Of a stretch of DNA of 64,000 bases, positions 26,419 through 35,517 are shown piece after piece; position 1 is the first letter of the stretch, and each line of letters opens with the position of its first letter. The DNA comes from an uncultured Paludibacter sp. (GTDB lineage: Bacteria > Bacteroidota > Bacteroidia > Bacteroidales > Paludibacteraceae). A model generated the notes under the pieces. It was not told the DNA's origin. It made no database searches and worked only from the letters and a program-made list of their open reading frames with translations. The translations under genes and the position numbers were made by a program. The stretch lies in NCBI GenBank assembly GCA_937927845.1, contig CALFXE010000010.1, positions 62,001 through 126,000 on the forward strand, written 5' to 3'.

Positions 26419-26928
26419 ATGTTTAACAGTATTATTACAGGTATAGTTACTGCTATACCATTATCTACCTTAGTTATTAGTTTACATATGCTTAGAAAGA
26501 AAAGAAAATCAAGAGGTTTTGGTCTAAAAAAGCAGATTTGCCCTCATTTATTCGAAGAAAAAGAAGACTTACAGAAGTATATTTTAAATAAATTGAATTA
26601 TGAACTATCAAGAAATAAAATTCATACAAATCCAAATTTGACTATTAATGATGTTGCAAATTTAATTGGAACAAACAGGACTTATATTTCGTCTACCATC
26701 AACACATTTTATAATCAAAATTTTTGTTCCTATATCAACAGATTTAGATTGGATGAGTTAAAAAACTATATTGTAAAGGATGATTCAATTTCAAATCAGG
26801 AATTAGCTTATAGGAGTGGTTTCGGCTCTATAGATACAATGAAGAGAGCTTTGAAGTTGGAAACAGGATTAACACTTAAAGGGTTAAAAACCACGTTACA
26901 TGATGAAAAATTGGCAAATGAAAATTGA
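26419..26928 (+). CDS. Membrane-anchored AraC-type DNA-binding protein
   Basis: 169 residues. Residues 1-24 form one hydrophobic segment (IITGIVTAIPLSTLVISLHML) followed by basic residues KKRKSR, so the protein is probably tethered to the inner membrane with the rest in the cytoplasm. Residues 60-160 are an AraC/XylS helix-turn-helix pair: LTINDVANLIGTNRTYISSTINTFY, then the second helix pair NQELAYRSGFGSIDTMKRALKLETG. There is no sensor domain, so it may respond through a partner. It has its own promoter next to the repeat at 26276-26317. Confidence 0.85.
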   Translation: MFNSIITGIVTAIPLSTLVISLHMLRKKRKSRGFGLKKQICPHLFEEKEDLQKYILNKLNYELSRNKIHTNPNLTINDVANLIGTNRTYISSTINTFYNQNFCSYINRFRLDELKNYIVKDDSISNQELAYRSGFGSIDTMKRALKLETGLTLKGLKTTLHDEKLANEN

Positions 26929-26999
26929 CATTGATTTGTTTTGCCTGTTTCAAAGGCGGTCAAAACCCTGATAATTATGAATACTCCAAATAAAAATAT

Positions 27000-27007
27000 T
27001 ACTTTTG
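27000..27007 (+). promoter_or_regulatory. -7 box for purD
   Basis: TACTTTTG matches TAnnTTTG, 22 bases before the ATG at 27029. It overlaps an upstream in-frame TTG, which argues against that codon as the start. Confidence 0.5.
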
Positions 27008-27028
27008 TTGAAAATTTCAGAAAATAAC

Positions 27029-28297
27029 ATGAACATCCTTCTTATTGGTTCCGGTGGACGTGAAAACGCTCTTGCTTGGAAAATTGCTCAAAGTAAAAAA
27101 ACAAAACAGCTATTTATTGCTCCTGGGAATCCGGGTACAGCAAAGTTTGGTGTAAATATTCCGGTTGCAGTTAATGACTTTGGAGGTATTAAAAATGCTG
27201 CTATTGAGAATCGTATTGATTTAGTAATTGTAGGACCGGAAGACCCGCTTGTTAATGGTATAGTTGATTTCTTTACTTCTGACATTGAATTAAAAACAAT
27301 TCCAATTATCGGTCCGGATAAGATAGGTGCACAACTTGAAGGAAGTAAGAATTTTTCTAAGCAGTTTATGTTTAGACATAATATTCCTACAGCAAGATAT
27401 TTAAGCGTTAATTCTGAAAACATTACCGAAGGCATCAATTTCCTGAAAACTCTAAATGCACCTTATGTACTTAAAGCGGATGGTTTAGCTGCCGGTAAGG
27501 GAGTTTTGATACTTAATGATTTAGAGAAAACCATATCAGAGCTGAAAAGTATGTTGGAAGGGAAATTCGGTTCAGCCAGCAGTACTGTTGTAATAGAAGA
27601 ATTTTTATCAGGAATTGAATGTTCCGTATTTGTTATTACTGATGGTAAAAACTATCAAATACTTCCTGAAGCAAAGGATTACAAGCGTATTGGTGAAGGC
27701 GATACCGGATTAAATACAGGTGGTATGGGTGCTGTTTCTCCTGTGTCTTTTGCCGATGAGGTGTTTATGAAAAAAGTAGAGGAACGTATTATTAAACCCA
27801 CTGTTTCAGGATTGTATAGTGAAGGCATTATTTATAAAGGATTTATATTTTTCGGGTTGATAAAAGTTGGAAATGAACCATATGTCATTGAGTATAACGC
27901 TCGTATGGGTGATCCTGAAACTGAAGTCGTAATGCTTAGGCTAAAAAGTGATTTGGTAGATTTGTTCGAAGGTGTTGCACAAGGAAATCTAAACGAGAAG
28001 GTTGTTGAGTTTGACGACAGATTTGCGGTTACCGTCATGCTTGTTTCAGGAGGTTATCCTGAAGATTTTGAAAAGGGTAAAGTGATAAAAGGTTTGGATA
28101 AGATTAAGGACAGTATAGTTTTTCATGCAGGTACAGCAATGAAAGATGGTCAAATTGTAACCTCAGGTGGTAGGGTTATGGCTATAAGTTCTTATGGAAA
28201 AACGAAAGCGGAAGCACTTTCAGTTTCTTTTAAAAATGCAAGTTTAATAGAATTCGATAAAAGATATTTCAGATCAGATATTGGGTTTGATTTGTAA
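27029..28297 (+). CDS. purD: Phosphoribosylamine--glycine ligase
   Basis: 422 residues from the ATG at 27029. The protein starts MNILLIGSGGREN, the exact N-terminus expected for PurD. It catalyses the second step of purine synthesis, joining glycine to phosphoribosylamine with ATP. The ATP-grasp domain shows KADGLAAGKGV (ATP-binding lysine region), EEFLSGIECSVF, the glycine-rich GEGDTGLNTGGMGAVSP, and EYNARMGDPETE, the PurD/GARS signature. The frame can be extended eight codons upstream to a TTG, but that lies on the promoter box. No other purine genes adjoin it. Confidence 0.96.
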   Translation: MNILLIGSGGRENALAWKIAQSKKTKQLFIAPGNPGTAKFGVNIPVAVNDFGGIKNAAIENRIDLVIVGPEDPLVNGIVDFFTSDIELKTIPIIGPDKIGAQLEGSKNFSKQFMFRHNIPTARYLSVNSENITEGINFLKTLNAPYVLKADGLAAGKGVLILNDLEKTISELKSMLEGKFGSASSTVVIEEFLSGIECSVFVITDGKNYQILPEAKDYKRIGEGDTGLNTGGMGAVSPVSFADEVFMKKVEERIIKPTVSGLYSEGIIYKGFIFFGLIKVGNEPYVIEYNARMGDPETEVVMLRLKSDLVDLFEGVAQGNLNEKVVEFDDRFAVTVMLVSGGYPEDFEKGKVIKGLDKIKDSIVFHAGTAMKDGQIVTSGGRVMAISSYGKTKAEALSVSFKNASLIEFDKRYFRSDIGFDL

Positions 28298-28318
28298 TTT
28301 TCCAAAGCAAAAATAATA

Positions 28319-29470
28319 ATGGCGAAGATACTAATTATTGATGACGAGCGGAGTATTCGCAATACTTTAAAAGATATTCTTGAGTTTGAAAAGCATCAGG
28401 TTATATTGGCTGAAAATGGCAAAGTTGGTTTGGATATAGCTTCTAATAGCTTATTCGACATAATATTTTCTGATATTAAAATGCCTGAAATGGATGGTAT
28501 AGAGTTACTTAATACTTTAAAGGAAAAAGAAATTGAAGCACCTGTTGTCATGATTTCCGGTCATGGTAATATCGAAACTGCCGTTGAATGTATCAAAAAA
28601 GGAGCTTTTGATTTTATTGAGAAGCCTATTGATTTAAACAGATTACTTATAACGGTCAAGAATGCTTTAGATAAAGGTTATTTAGTTGCTGAAACCAAGA
28701 CACTTAAAAAGAAGGTCGAAAAGCGTCATCAGATGATTGGACAATCAGCAGCTATTCAAAAGGTTAGAGAAATGATTGAAAAAGTTGCCCCAACCGAAGC
28801 CAGAGTCTTGATTACAGGCTCTAATGGAACAGGAAAAGAAGTTGTGGCAAGATTGCTTTTCGAAAACAGTAATCGCTCTAATGCCCCTTTTGTAGAAGTC
28901 AATTGTGCAGCAATACCTTCAGAATTAATTGAAAGTGAGCTGTTTGGTCATGAAAAGGGTTCGTTTACCTCTGCAATTAAACAACGTATTGGTAAGTTTG
29001 AACAAGCTGATGGAGGAACAATATTTTTGGATGAAATTGGAGATATGAGTCTGTCGGCTCAAACAAAAGTACTACGTGTGTTGCAAGAGAATGAACTCAC
29101 AAGAGTAGGTAGTGATAAGAGTGTAAAGGTGAATGTCAGAGTGTTTGCTGCTACCAACAAGAACTTAAAACTTGAAATTGAAAAGGGTAATTTCAGAGAA
29201 GATCTTTATCATCGATTAAATGTGATACCAATTCATGTACCTGATCTGGATGAAAGAAAAGATGATATTCCTTTGCTTGTCGAACATTTTCTTGATATCA
29301 TATGTTCTGAACAGGGAATACAACTAAAGAAGATTGATAATTCTGCAATTGTTAAGCTACAACAAAAAACATGGAATGGAAACATCCGCGAATTAAGAAA
29401 TGTTGTAGAAAGACTAATTATCTTAGGAGGTAATCCCATTAAAGCTGAAGATGTTGAGTTGTTTGCTTGA
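28319..29470 (+). CDS. NtrC-like response regulator (receiver plus AAA+), no Fis domain
   Basis: 383 residues. Residues 1-120 are a receiver domain with phospho-acceptor Asp52 (FSDIKMPEMDG), acidic Asp8/Asp9 and Lys102. From 140 on is a sigma-54-type AAA+ domain: Walker A GSNGTGKE (167-174), Walker B TIFLDEIG (234-241), arginine-finger region FREDLYHRL (292-300). The sigma-54 contact loop reads GSFTSA at 214-219 instead of GAFTGA. The protein ends shortly after the AAA+ lid, without the C-terminal Fis helix-turn-helix that binds enhancers. No histidine kinase is adjacent. It is followed by rpiB-thiL. Confidence 0.92.
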   Translation: MAKILIIDDERSIRNTLKDILEFEKHQVILAENGKVGLDIASNSLFDIIFSDIKMPEMDGIELLNTLKEKEIEAPVVMISGHGNIETAVECIKKGAFDFIEKPIDLNRLLITVKNALDKGYLVAETKTLKKKVEKRHQMIGQSAAIQKVREMIEKVAPTEARVLITGSNGTGKEVVARLLFENSNRSNAPFVEVNCAAIPSELIESELFGHEKGSFTSAIKQRIGKFEQADGGTIFLDEIGDMSLSAQTKVLRVLQENELTRVGSDKSVKVNVRVFAATNKNLKLEIEKGNFREDLYHRLNVIPIHVPDLDERKDDIPLLVEHFLDIICSEQGIQLKKIDNSAIVKLQQKTWNGNIRELRNVVERLIILGGNPIKAEDVELFA

Positions 29471-29532
29471 AAAGGTCTATGTTTCAACAAGCATAATTTA
29501 ACTTTTTTATGACCATATAAATTAAATATTAA

Positions 29533-29982
29533 ATGATACCACTCAATAAATTAAAAATTGCAATTTGTAGCGATCATGCAGGTTATGAACTAAAACAAGA
29601 GGTCATAGATTATCTGAGGGCTAAAAATCCTGTAGAACTGAAGGATTTTGGAGCTTATTCAGCTGAGAGTTCAGACTATCCGGATTTTGCTCATCCTATG
29701 GCTTTTGCTGTTGAAAATAATAAATTCGACTTCGGCATATCAATTTGTGGTAGCGGAAATGGAATCAGTATGACCGTAAATAAGCATGCGGGAATAAGAG
29801 CTGCATTGTGCTGGACTGTTGAAATAGCACGACTTGCACGACTTCACAACAATGCAAATGTACTTTCTTTGCCTGCTCGTTTTATCTCTGAGAAGGAAGC
29901 TTTTGAGATGATAGATATGTTTTTCTCTACCGATTTTGAGGGAGGAAGACATCAAAGAAGAATTGATAAAATATTATGCTGA
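29533..29982 (+). CDS. rpiB: Ribose 5-phosphate isomerase B
   Basis: 149 residues, the typical RpiB length. It interconverts ribose 5-phosphate and ribulose 5-phosphate in the pentose phosphate pathway. The N-terminal IAICSDHAGYELKQEV holds the conserved Asp-His pair, ISICGSGNGISMTVNKHAGIRAALCW has the cysteine and anion-hole residues, and RLARLHNNANVLSLPARF is the phosphate-binding end. Its stop overlaps the thiL start. Confidence 0.96.
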   Translation: MIPLNKLKIAICSDHAGYELKQEVIDYLRAKNPVELKDFGAYSAESSDYPDFAHPMAFAVENNKFDFGISICGSGNGISMTVNKHAGIRAALCWTVEIARLARLHNNANVLSLPARFISEKEAFEMIDMFFSTDFEGGRHQRRIDKILC

Positions 29983-31007
29983 TGGAACGAACTGAAATTT
30001 CAACTTTAGGTGAATTTGGATTAATTAAGCACCTGACTGATAAGTTTAAGATAATAAACACATCGACAATAAAAGGTGTTGGCGATGATGCTGCCGTGCT
30101 TGATTATAAAGATAAACAGGTGCTTGTTACAACCGATTTACTGCTTGAAGGTATTCATTTTGATTTAGTTTATACTCCACTTAAACATCTTGGATATAAG
30201 GCTGCGGTAGTAAATTTCTCGGATATTTATGCAATGAATGGACAGCCTAAGCAGATAACTGTTTCGATAGGCGTTTCTAAAAGATTTTCTGTAGAAGATC
30301 TTACTGTAATTTATGACGGTATAAAATTAGCCTGCGAACATTATGGAGTGGATCTGGTAGGCGGCGATACTTCAGCTTCTTTAACCGGACTTGCTATTAG
30401 TATTACTTGCATAGGAGAAGGGGAAAAGGATAAGATCGTATATCGTAATGGAGCGAAGAATAACGATCTTATATGTGTAAGTGGCGATTTAGGTTCGGCG
30501 TATATGGGATTACAACTTCTTGAACGTGAAAAAATTGTATTTTCGGCTAATTCGGAAACACAACCTGATTTTGAAGGTAAAGATTACATTCTTCAACGTC
30601 AACTAAAACCGGAAGCAAGAAAGGATATTGTTAAATTGCTTGCTGAAAAGGGAGTAGTGCCAACTGCTATGATGGATGTTTCTGATGGTCTGTCGTCTGA
30701 ATTGATGCATATTTGCTCTCAAAGTAATACGGGTTGTCGTATTTATGAAGATAAGATACCAATCAACTATCAAGCGGCAGTGATGGCTGAAGAGTTGAAT
30801 ATGAGCATAGTTACAGCTGCTTTAAATGGTGGTGAAGATTATGAATTGCTGTTTACGGCTTCACTTGAAGATTATGACAAAATTATTACTATGGAGGGCG
30901 TAGGAATCATAGGACATATGACCAAACCTGAACTTGGATTACATCTTGTTGGTCGTGAAGGTGAAGAAATACAAATACAGGCACAAGGTTGGAATTCTTT
31001 GAAATAA
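29982..31007 (+). CDS. thiL: Thiamine-monophosphate kinase
   Basis: 341 residues from the ATG at 29982, which overlaps the rpiB stop in a TGATG junction. An ATG six bases earlier (29976) is also possible. The start MERTEISTLGEFGLI is typical of Bacteroidota ThiL. The protein phosphorylates thiamine monophosphate to the active cofactor thiamine diphosphate. Visible motifs are KGVGDDAAVLD (ATP and Mg binding), TDLLLEGIHFD, VNFSDIYAMNG, LVGGDTSAS and MMDVSDGLSSEL. The stop is immediately next to the stop of the convergent pssA. Confidence 0.95.
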   Translation: MERTEISTLGEFGLIKHLTDKFKIINTSTIKGVGDDAAVLDYKDKQVLVTTDLLLEGIHFDLVYTPLKHLGYKAAVVNFSDIYAMNGQPKQITVSIGVSKRFSVEDLTVIYDGIKLACEHYGVDLVGGDTSASLTGLAISITCIGEGEKDKIVYRNGAKNNDLICVSGDLGSAYMGLQLLEREKIVFSANSETQPDFEGKDYILQRQLKPEARKDIVKLLAEKGVVPTAMMDVSDGLSSELMHICSQSNTGCRIYEDKIPINYQAAVMAEELNMSIVTAALNGGEDYELLFTASLEDYDKIITMEGVGIIGHMTKPELGLHLVGREGEEIQIQAQGWNSLK

Positions 31008-31682
31008 CTATTTCAAGAATGGATATAAAGTCGCTGAACTGATTATATACCAAATAATTATAGGTGCGAATGCTCCCCAACCAAAAAGTATGATTAATGC
31101 AATGCATCCGATTAAAAAGATGTATTGCATTTTGTTTTCAGACCATTTTAAGCTTTTAAATTTCAATGCAAACATAGGTAGTTTTGATACTAACAAGCCA
31201 CTAAAAATAACTATAAATATCATAATCAACCAAGGTTTTTCAATAAGATATTCAGAAAATGAAAATCCTAAACCTACCCATAAAATTGCATTAGGTGGAG
31301 TAGGTAAACCAATAAAGGAAGTACTCTGATTTTCATCAATATTGAATTTAGCTAAACGTAATGCTGAAAACACGGTAATAATAAATCCGGCATATTTAAC
31401 CCATTCAGGATAAGAGCCTTGCTCCAAAAATGAAAAAGCTATAACTCCGGGAAGAAGACCAAAACTGATAACATCTGCCAAAGAATCTAATTCTTTACCC
31501 ATCGGAGAATAAGCTTTTAAAACACGAGCCGACAGCCCATCTAAAAAATCGAATAATCCTGCTAATAAAACGGCAAAAAATGCAACAGAATAATTGTGGT
31601 TAAATGCGAAATACACACCTATACTTCCTGTGAACAGGTTTAGCATTGTGATTGTGTTCGGAATGTGTTTTCTAATGTTCAT
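31008..31682 (-). CDS. pssA: CDP-diacylglycerol--serine O-phosphatidyltransferase
   Basis: 224 residues, an inner-membrane protein with about six to eight helices. The CDP-alcohol phosphatidyltransferase motif DGx2ARx8Gx3Dx3D appears as DGLSARVLKAYSPMGKELD and the following SLAD, in the second helix region. It makes phosphatidylserine from CDP-diacylglycerol and serine, the first step to phosphatidylethanolamine. Its ATG comes directly after the dtd stop. It ends back to back with thiL, with no base between the two stops. Neither psd nor another phospholipid gene is adjacent. Confidence 0.95.
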   Translation of the reverse strand: MNIRKHIPNTITMLNLFTGSIGVYFAFNHNYSVAFFAVLLAGLFDFLDGLSARVLKAYSPMGKELDSLADVISFGLLPGVIAFSFLEQGSYPEWVKYAGFIITVFSALRLAKFNIDENQSTSFIGLPTPPNAILWVGLGFSFSEYLIEKPWLIMIFIVIFSGLLVSKLPMFALKFKSLKWSENKMQYIFLIGCIALIILFGWGAFAPIIIWYIISSATLYPFLK

Positions 31683-32135
31683 TTATTCTTTAGTTTTACT
31701 GTCGATAATAATTGTAACCGGACCGTCATTTATTAAAGAAACTTGCATGTCAGCACCGAATTCTCCTGTTTTAACGTTTGTATTTGTCTGTTCTTCAAGC
31801 TTTTTGCAAAAATATTCATAAAGTGGAATTGCTGTTTCAGGTCGAGCTGCCTTTATATAAGATGGTCTGTTACCTTTCCTCGTAGATGCATGTAGAGTAA
31901 ATTGACTGATTATGAGTATCTCCCCATTTACATCTTTTATAGATAAGTTCATCACACCTTTTTCGTCATCAAAGATACGTAAATTTACAATTTTAGCAAT
32001 AAGCCAATCGGCATCAGCTGTTTGGTCATCAGTCTCTATTCCGAGTAAAACCATTAAGCCTATGCCGATTGAAGATTTTATCTTGTTGTTTATAGCAACA
32101 GAAGCTTCTTTAACTCTCTGTATAACAACGCGCAT
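31683..32135 (-). CDS. dtd: D-aminoacyl-tRNA deacylase
   Basis: 150 residues, the usual DTD size. It removes D-amino acids wrongly attached to tRNA. Signatures are SQFTLHASTRKGNRPSY (SQFTL motif) and the C-terminal NDGPVTIIID with its Gly-cisPro loop for chiral proofreading. The start MRVVIQRVKEASVAI is typical. It lies 14 bases after asd and directly before pssA, so the three form a single minus-strand operon. Confidence 0.96.
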   Translation of the reverse strand: MRVVIQRVKEASVAINNKIKSSIGIGLMVLLGIETDDQTADADWLIAKIVNLRIFDDEKGVMNLSIKDVNGEILIISQFTLHASTRKGNRPSYIKAARPETAIPLYEYFCKKLEEQTNTNVKTGEFGADMQVSLINDGPVTIIIDSKTKE

Positions 32136-32149
32136 TGGTGATTTCTATC

Positions 32150-33160
32150 TTATTTTATATCCCCTTCTGCAAGTAAATATTCTGCAATTTGAACAGCATT
32201 CAATGCAGCTCCCTTCTTAATCTGATCGCTAACACACCAGAAAGTTAACCCGTTAGGATTAGCTAAATCTTTACGGATACGTCCCACATAAACAGGATCT
32301 TTCCCTGAAAGGAAAAGAGGCATAGGATATTTTTTCTCTGCCGGATTGTCGATTACCTCAACGCCGGGTGCATTTAAAAATGCTTCACGAGCCTCTTCAA
32401 CAGAAACCGGTCTTTCAGTTTCTACCCACACACTTTCAGAGTGAGCACGTAATGAAGGTACTCTGACGCACATTGCACTGACTTCCACATCCGAATGCAT
32501 AATCTTACGTGTTTCGTGATACATTTTCATTTCTTCTTTTGTGTATCCGTTATCTGTAAATACGTCAATCTGAGGAATTAAGTTATATGCCAACTGATAT
32601 GCGAATTTGTTTACAGTTACTTCTTCGCCTGCTAAAACCTGACGATACTGCACTTCTAATTCATCCATTGCGGCAGCACCTGCACCTGATGCAGCTTGAT
32701 ATGTTGAAACATGAACTCGTTTGATATGAGATAAGTTCTCTATAGCTTTCAATGCAACAACCATTTGTGTGGTCGTACAGTTTGGATTTGCAATAATTCC
32801 ACGTGGACGATCTTTTGCATCCGCAGCATTCACTTCAGGTACAACCAAAGGAATATCATTATCCATGCGGAAAGCACTTGAATTATCTATCATTACAGCT
32901 CCGAATTTTGTTATATCTTCAGCAAATTCTTTAGAAATGCTCGCTCCTGCTGATGCGAAAACAATTTTAAAATCCTTGAAATCATCCCCATGTTTCAATT
33001 CTTTCACTGTCAATTTCTGACCTTTATAATCGTACACCTTACCTGCACTGCGTGAAGAACCGAATAATACTAATTCTGTCATAGGAAAATTACGTTCTGC
33101 AAGTACACGTAAAAATTCCTGTCCAACGGCGCCGCTTGCGCCAACAATTGCTACTTTCAT
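32150..33160 (-). CDS. asd: Aspartate-semialdehyde dehydrogenase
   Basis: 336 residues. The NADP-binding loop is VGASGAVGQEF (residues 6-16). The catalytic Cys128 is in ANPNCTTTQM. The substrate-binding VRVPSLRAHSES segment with Arg and His is around 232-243. The enzyme reduces aspartyl phosphate to aspartate semialdehyde, the branch point to lysine, methionine, threonine and diaminopimelate. It leads the asd-dtd-pssA operon, with a TAnnTTTG box at 33275-33282. Confidence 0.96.
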   Translation of the reverse strand: MKVAIVGASGAVGQEFLRVLAERNFPMTELVLFGSSRSAGKVYDYKGQKLTVKELKHGDDFKDFKIVFASAGASISKEFAEDITKFGAVMIDNSSAFRMDNDIPLVVPEVNAADAKDRPRGIIANPNCTTTQMVVALKAIENLSHIKRVHVSTYQAASGAGAAAMDELEVQYRQVLAGEEVTVNKFAYQLAYNLIPQIDVFTDNGYTKEEMKMYHETRKIMHSDVEVSAMCVRVPSLRAHSESVWVETERPVSVEEAREAFLNAPGVEVIDNPAEKKYPMPLFLSGKDPVYVGRIRKDLANPNGLTFWCVSDQIKKGAALNAVQIAEYLLAEGDIK

Positions 33161-33274
33161 TTTTTTTAAATTATTTTATGGTGATTTCTGTTTTATATCT
33201 TAATACTAATACCTAATTTTGCCAGCGTTTACGAAACTTAATCATATAACAAGTTAAGTTATTATTTGCGACTG

Positions 33275-33282
33275 CAAAAATA
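33275..33282 (-). promoter_or_regulatory. -7 box for asd-dtd-pssA
   Basis: The minus strand reads TATTTTTG (TAnnTTTG), about 115 bases upstream of the asd ATG. Confidence 0.45.
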
Positions 33283-33309
33283 GTTTATTTTACTAAAATT
33301 GACAACCTT

Positions 33310-34824
33310 ATGAAAAGCTATCTTATTATTTTTCTGTTTTTAAACATATTTTTTTGCCATTCACAGATTTTTGAATCTTTTTCCGATGGAGATTTTACTC
33401 ATAATCCGGAGTGGAAAGGGACTATTTCAAACTTTAAAATCAATGATGCACTTCAGTTACAATCAAATGCAACAACAGCATCTACTTCATATCTTTTTAC
33501 ACCTGCTCAGATAATTATCAATGCTGAATGGGAGTGCAAATTTAAAATCGATTATCCTACTTCGGCTTCAAATTATGCCTGTATGTATATCATCTCGGAT
33601 TCATGCACATTAGAAAACGGATTTAATGGGTATTTTGTTCAGGTTGGCGGTACAAATGATGAAGTGTCATTGTTTTATCAGAATGAACTTAAAAAGGAAA
33701 AAATTATCGATGGTTTGGATAAGAGAATTGACAGCAAAACCGTTGATGTTATTGTTAAAGTTACAAGAGATAGTGCGGCTTTCAGACTTTATTCCAAATT
33801 ACCCGAAGAAGATGAGTTTTATTTGGAAGGAGAATCTGAACATTTCAAAATGAGAAAATCTGAATATTTCGGACTTTCTTTTACCCATACTAATACAACA
33901 GGTAAATTTTTCTTTTTTGATGATATAAGAGTTACAGGTGAAATTTATTCGGATTTATTAGAATTAGATACAATAAGTCAAGGAGATATAATTTTTAATG
34001 AAGTTATGTTTAATAATCCCGAAACTTCAGCCGAATATATAGAATTTTATAACAGATCTAACAAAATTATTGATGTTTCAGGACTGATTTTTACAACTCG
34101 TAAAACCGATGGTTCATTAAACACAGGAGTGGAAATTCCTTATACAACTATTATGAAACCATGTGATTATTTAGCTGTTACGAGTCAAAAAGAAGCTGTC
34201 AAGACTTATCATGATTGTCCGGATAGTGCAAATATTATTCAAACAAAATGGAGTACGTTAAATAATGAAACGGCAACTTTAGTGCTTACAAACTCCAAAA
34301 AAGATATAATATATGATGAATTCACTTATCATGAATCCTTTCATCACGCTTTAATAAAAAATTCGAAAGGAGTAGCATTAGAGCGTATATATTCAGATCT
34401 TCCAACTCAGGATATAAAAAACTGGCATTCAGCAGCCACTACACATAATTATGGTACTCCCGGATTTCAAAATTCTCAGCATAAAGATTTGAATGATAAT
34501 TTAAAGAATGTAATTTTTAGTCTGGAATCAAAACATTTTTCACCTGATAATGATGGATTAAATGATATTTGTATAATTAATTACAACTTGCCTGAGTTGG
34601 GTTATATTGCTAATATTGACGTATTTACACCTATTGGAGAAAAACTTGTTTCAATTGCAAATCAACATTTATGTAATCAAACCGGCACTTTTATATGGGA
34701 TGGTGCAGACACACAAGGGCAGATAGCAAATGTTGGGATTTATGTGATTTATATAGAAGTATTTCATCCTGAAAAAGGTGTAAGAAAAAATATGAAACTT
34801 CCAGTTGTTCTTTCTTCTCGATAA
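33310..34824 (+). CDS. Secreted protein with lamin-tail domain and FlgD-like C-terminus
   Basis: 504 residues with a signal peptide (MKSYLIIFLFLNIFFCHS). Residues about 25-215 look like a concanavalin/LamG beta-sandwich. From about 225 there is a lamin-tail domain (GDIIFNEVMFNNPETSAEYIEFYN). The C-terminal ~85 residues resemble FlgD-Ig or gliding-motility-type C-terminal domains (FSPDNDGLND, WDGADTQGQIANVGIYVIY). This layout is common in secreted Bacteroidota proteins whose function is unknown. Type IX secretion through the C-terminus is possible, but no T9SS genes are in the window. Confidence 0.8.
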   Translation: MKSYLIIFLFLNIFFCHSQIFESFSDGDFTHNPEWKGTISNFKINDALQLQSNATTASTSYLFTPAQIIINAEWECKFKIDYPTSASNYACMYIISDSCTLENGFNGYFVQVGGTNDEVSLFYQNELKKEKIIDGLDKRIDSKTVDVIVKVTRDSAAFRLYSKLPEEDEFYLEGESEHFKMRKSEYFGLSFTHTNTTGKFFFFDDIRVTGEIYSDLLELDTISQGDIIFNEVMFNNPETSAEYIEFYNRSNKIIDVSGLIFTTRKTDGSLNTGVEIPYTTIMKPCDYLAVTSQKEAVKTYHDCPDSANIIQTKWSTLNNETATLVLTNSKKDIIYDEFTYHESFHHALIKNSKGVALERIYSDLPTQDIKNWHSAATTHNYGTPGFQNSQHKDLNDNLKNVIFSLESKHFSPDNDGLNDICIINYNLPELGYIANIDVFTPIGEKLVSIANQHLCNQTGTFIWDGADTQGQIANVGIYVIYIEVFHPEKGVRKNMKLPVVLSSR

Positions 34825-34862
34825 TTTTGTATAAATTAACACCTAATATCCGATAAATCAGC

Positions 34863-34870
34863 TATCTTTG
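34863..34870 (+). promoter_or_regulatory. -7 box for the FKBP cluster
   Basis: TATCTTTG matches TAnnTTTG exactly, 29 bases before the ATG at 34899. Confidence 0.6.
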
Positions 34871-34898
34871 CAGACGTTTTATAAAAAAATACTTACGA

Positions 34899-35483
34899 AT
34901 GGATAAAATTAGTTATGCCCTTGGATTAAGTTTGGGTAACAACCTAAAAAATAGTGGTTTTGAAGGATTAGATTATCAAAAATTATCAGATGGAATCAAA
35001 GATGTAATTCAAGGAAACAAGTTAGAAATGAGTTTGCAGGAAGCGCAAAACTTGATAAATGATTATTTCCAAAAGCTTCAAGAGAAGGCTTTTGAGCAAA
35101 ATATTCATGAAGGAAAAGAGTTTCTAACAGAAAATGCAAAAAGAAAGGAAGTCAGTACAACCAAAAGTGGTCTTCAATATGAAGTTATCAAACAAGGTAA
35201 TGGTAAAACACCCGTTGCGAAAGATCGTGTGAAAGTTCATTATCATGGTACGTTAATTAATGGTGATGTGTTTGATAGCTCTGTAAATAGAGGTGAACCG
35301 GCAACTTTCGGAGTAACACAAGTTATACAAGGATGGGTTGAAGCTCTTCAGTTGATGTCGGTAGGTTCTAAATGGAAATTATTTATCCCATCGGAATTGG
35401 CTTACGGAGCACATGGAGCAGGTCAGATGATTGGACCACATACAACATTAATATTCGAAGTTGAATTGTTAGACATCGTATAA
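34899..35483 (+). CDS. FKBP-type peptidyl-prolyl isomerase, cytoplasmic form
   Basis: 194 residues and no signal peptide. Residues 1-85 are the helical FKBP_N dimerisation domain (MDKISYALGLSLGNNLK). Residues about 100-194 form the FKBP domain: VKVHYHGTLINGDVFDSS, VIQGWVEALQLMSVGSKW, and the active-site strand IPSELAYG. It resembles FklB or Mip family isomerases, which speed cis/trans isomerisation of proline bonds. It is the first of four tandem FKBP-family genes and the only one without a secretion signal. Confidence 0.94.
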   Translation: MDKISYALGLSLGNNLKNSGFEGLDYQKLSDGIKDVIQGNKLEMSLQEAQNLINDYFQKLQEKAFEQNIHEGKEFLTENAKRKEVSTTKSGLQYEVIKQGNGKTPVAKDRVKVHYHGTLINGDVFDSSVNRGEPATFGVTQVIQGWVEALQLMSVGSKWKLFIPSELAYGAHGAGQMIGPHTTLIFEVELLDIV

Positions 35484-35517
35484 ACGAAATTATAGATAAT
35501 CTGTAAAATTAAAATAA

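Noticed and set aside
27005..27028. Eight-codon N-terminal extension of purD from a TTG
   Set aside because: The TTG lies within the TACTTTTG promoter box, and MNILLIGSGGREN starting at 27029 is the conserved PurD N-terminus.
29233..29490. 85-codon minus frame inside the response regulator
   Set aside because: Fully antisense to a conserved AAA+ domain. Typical shadow frame.
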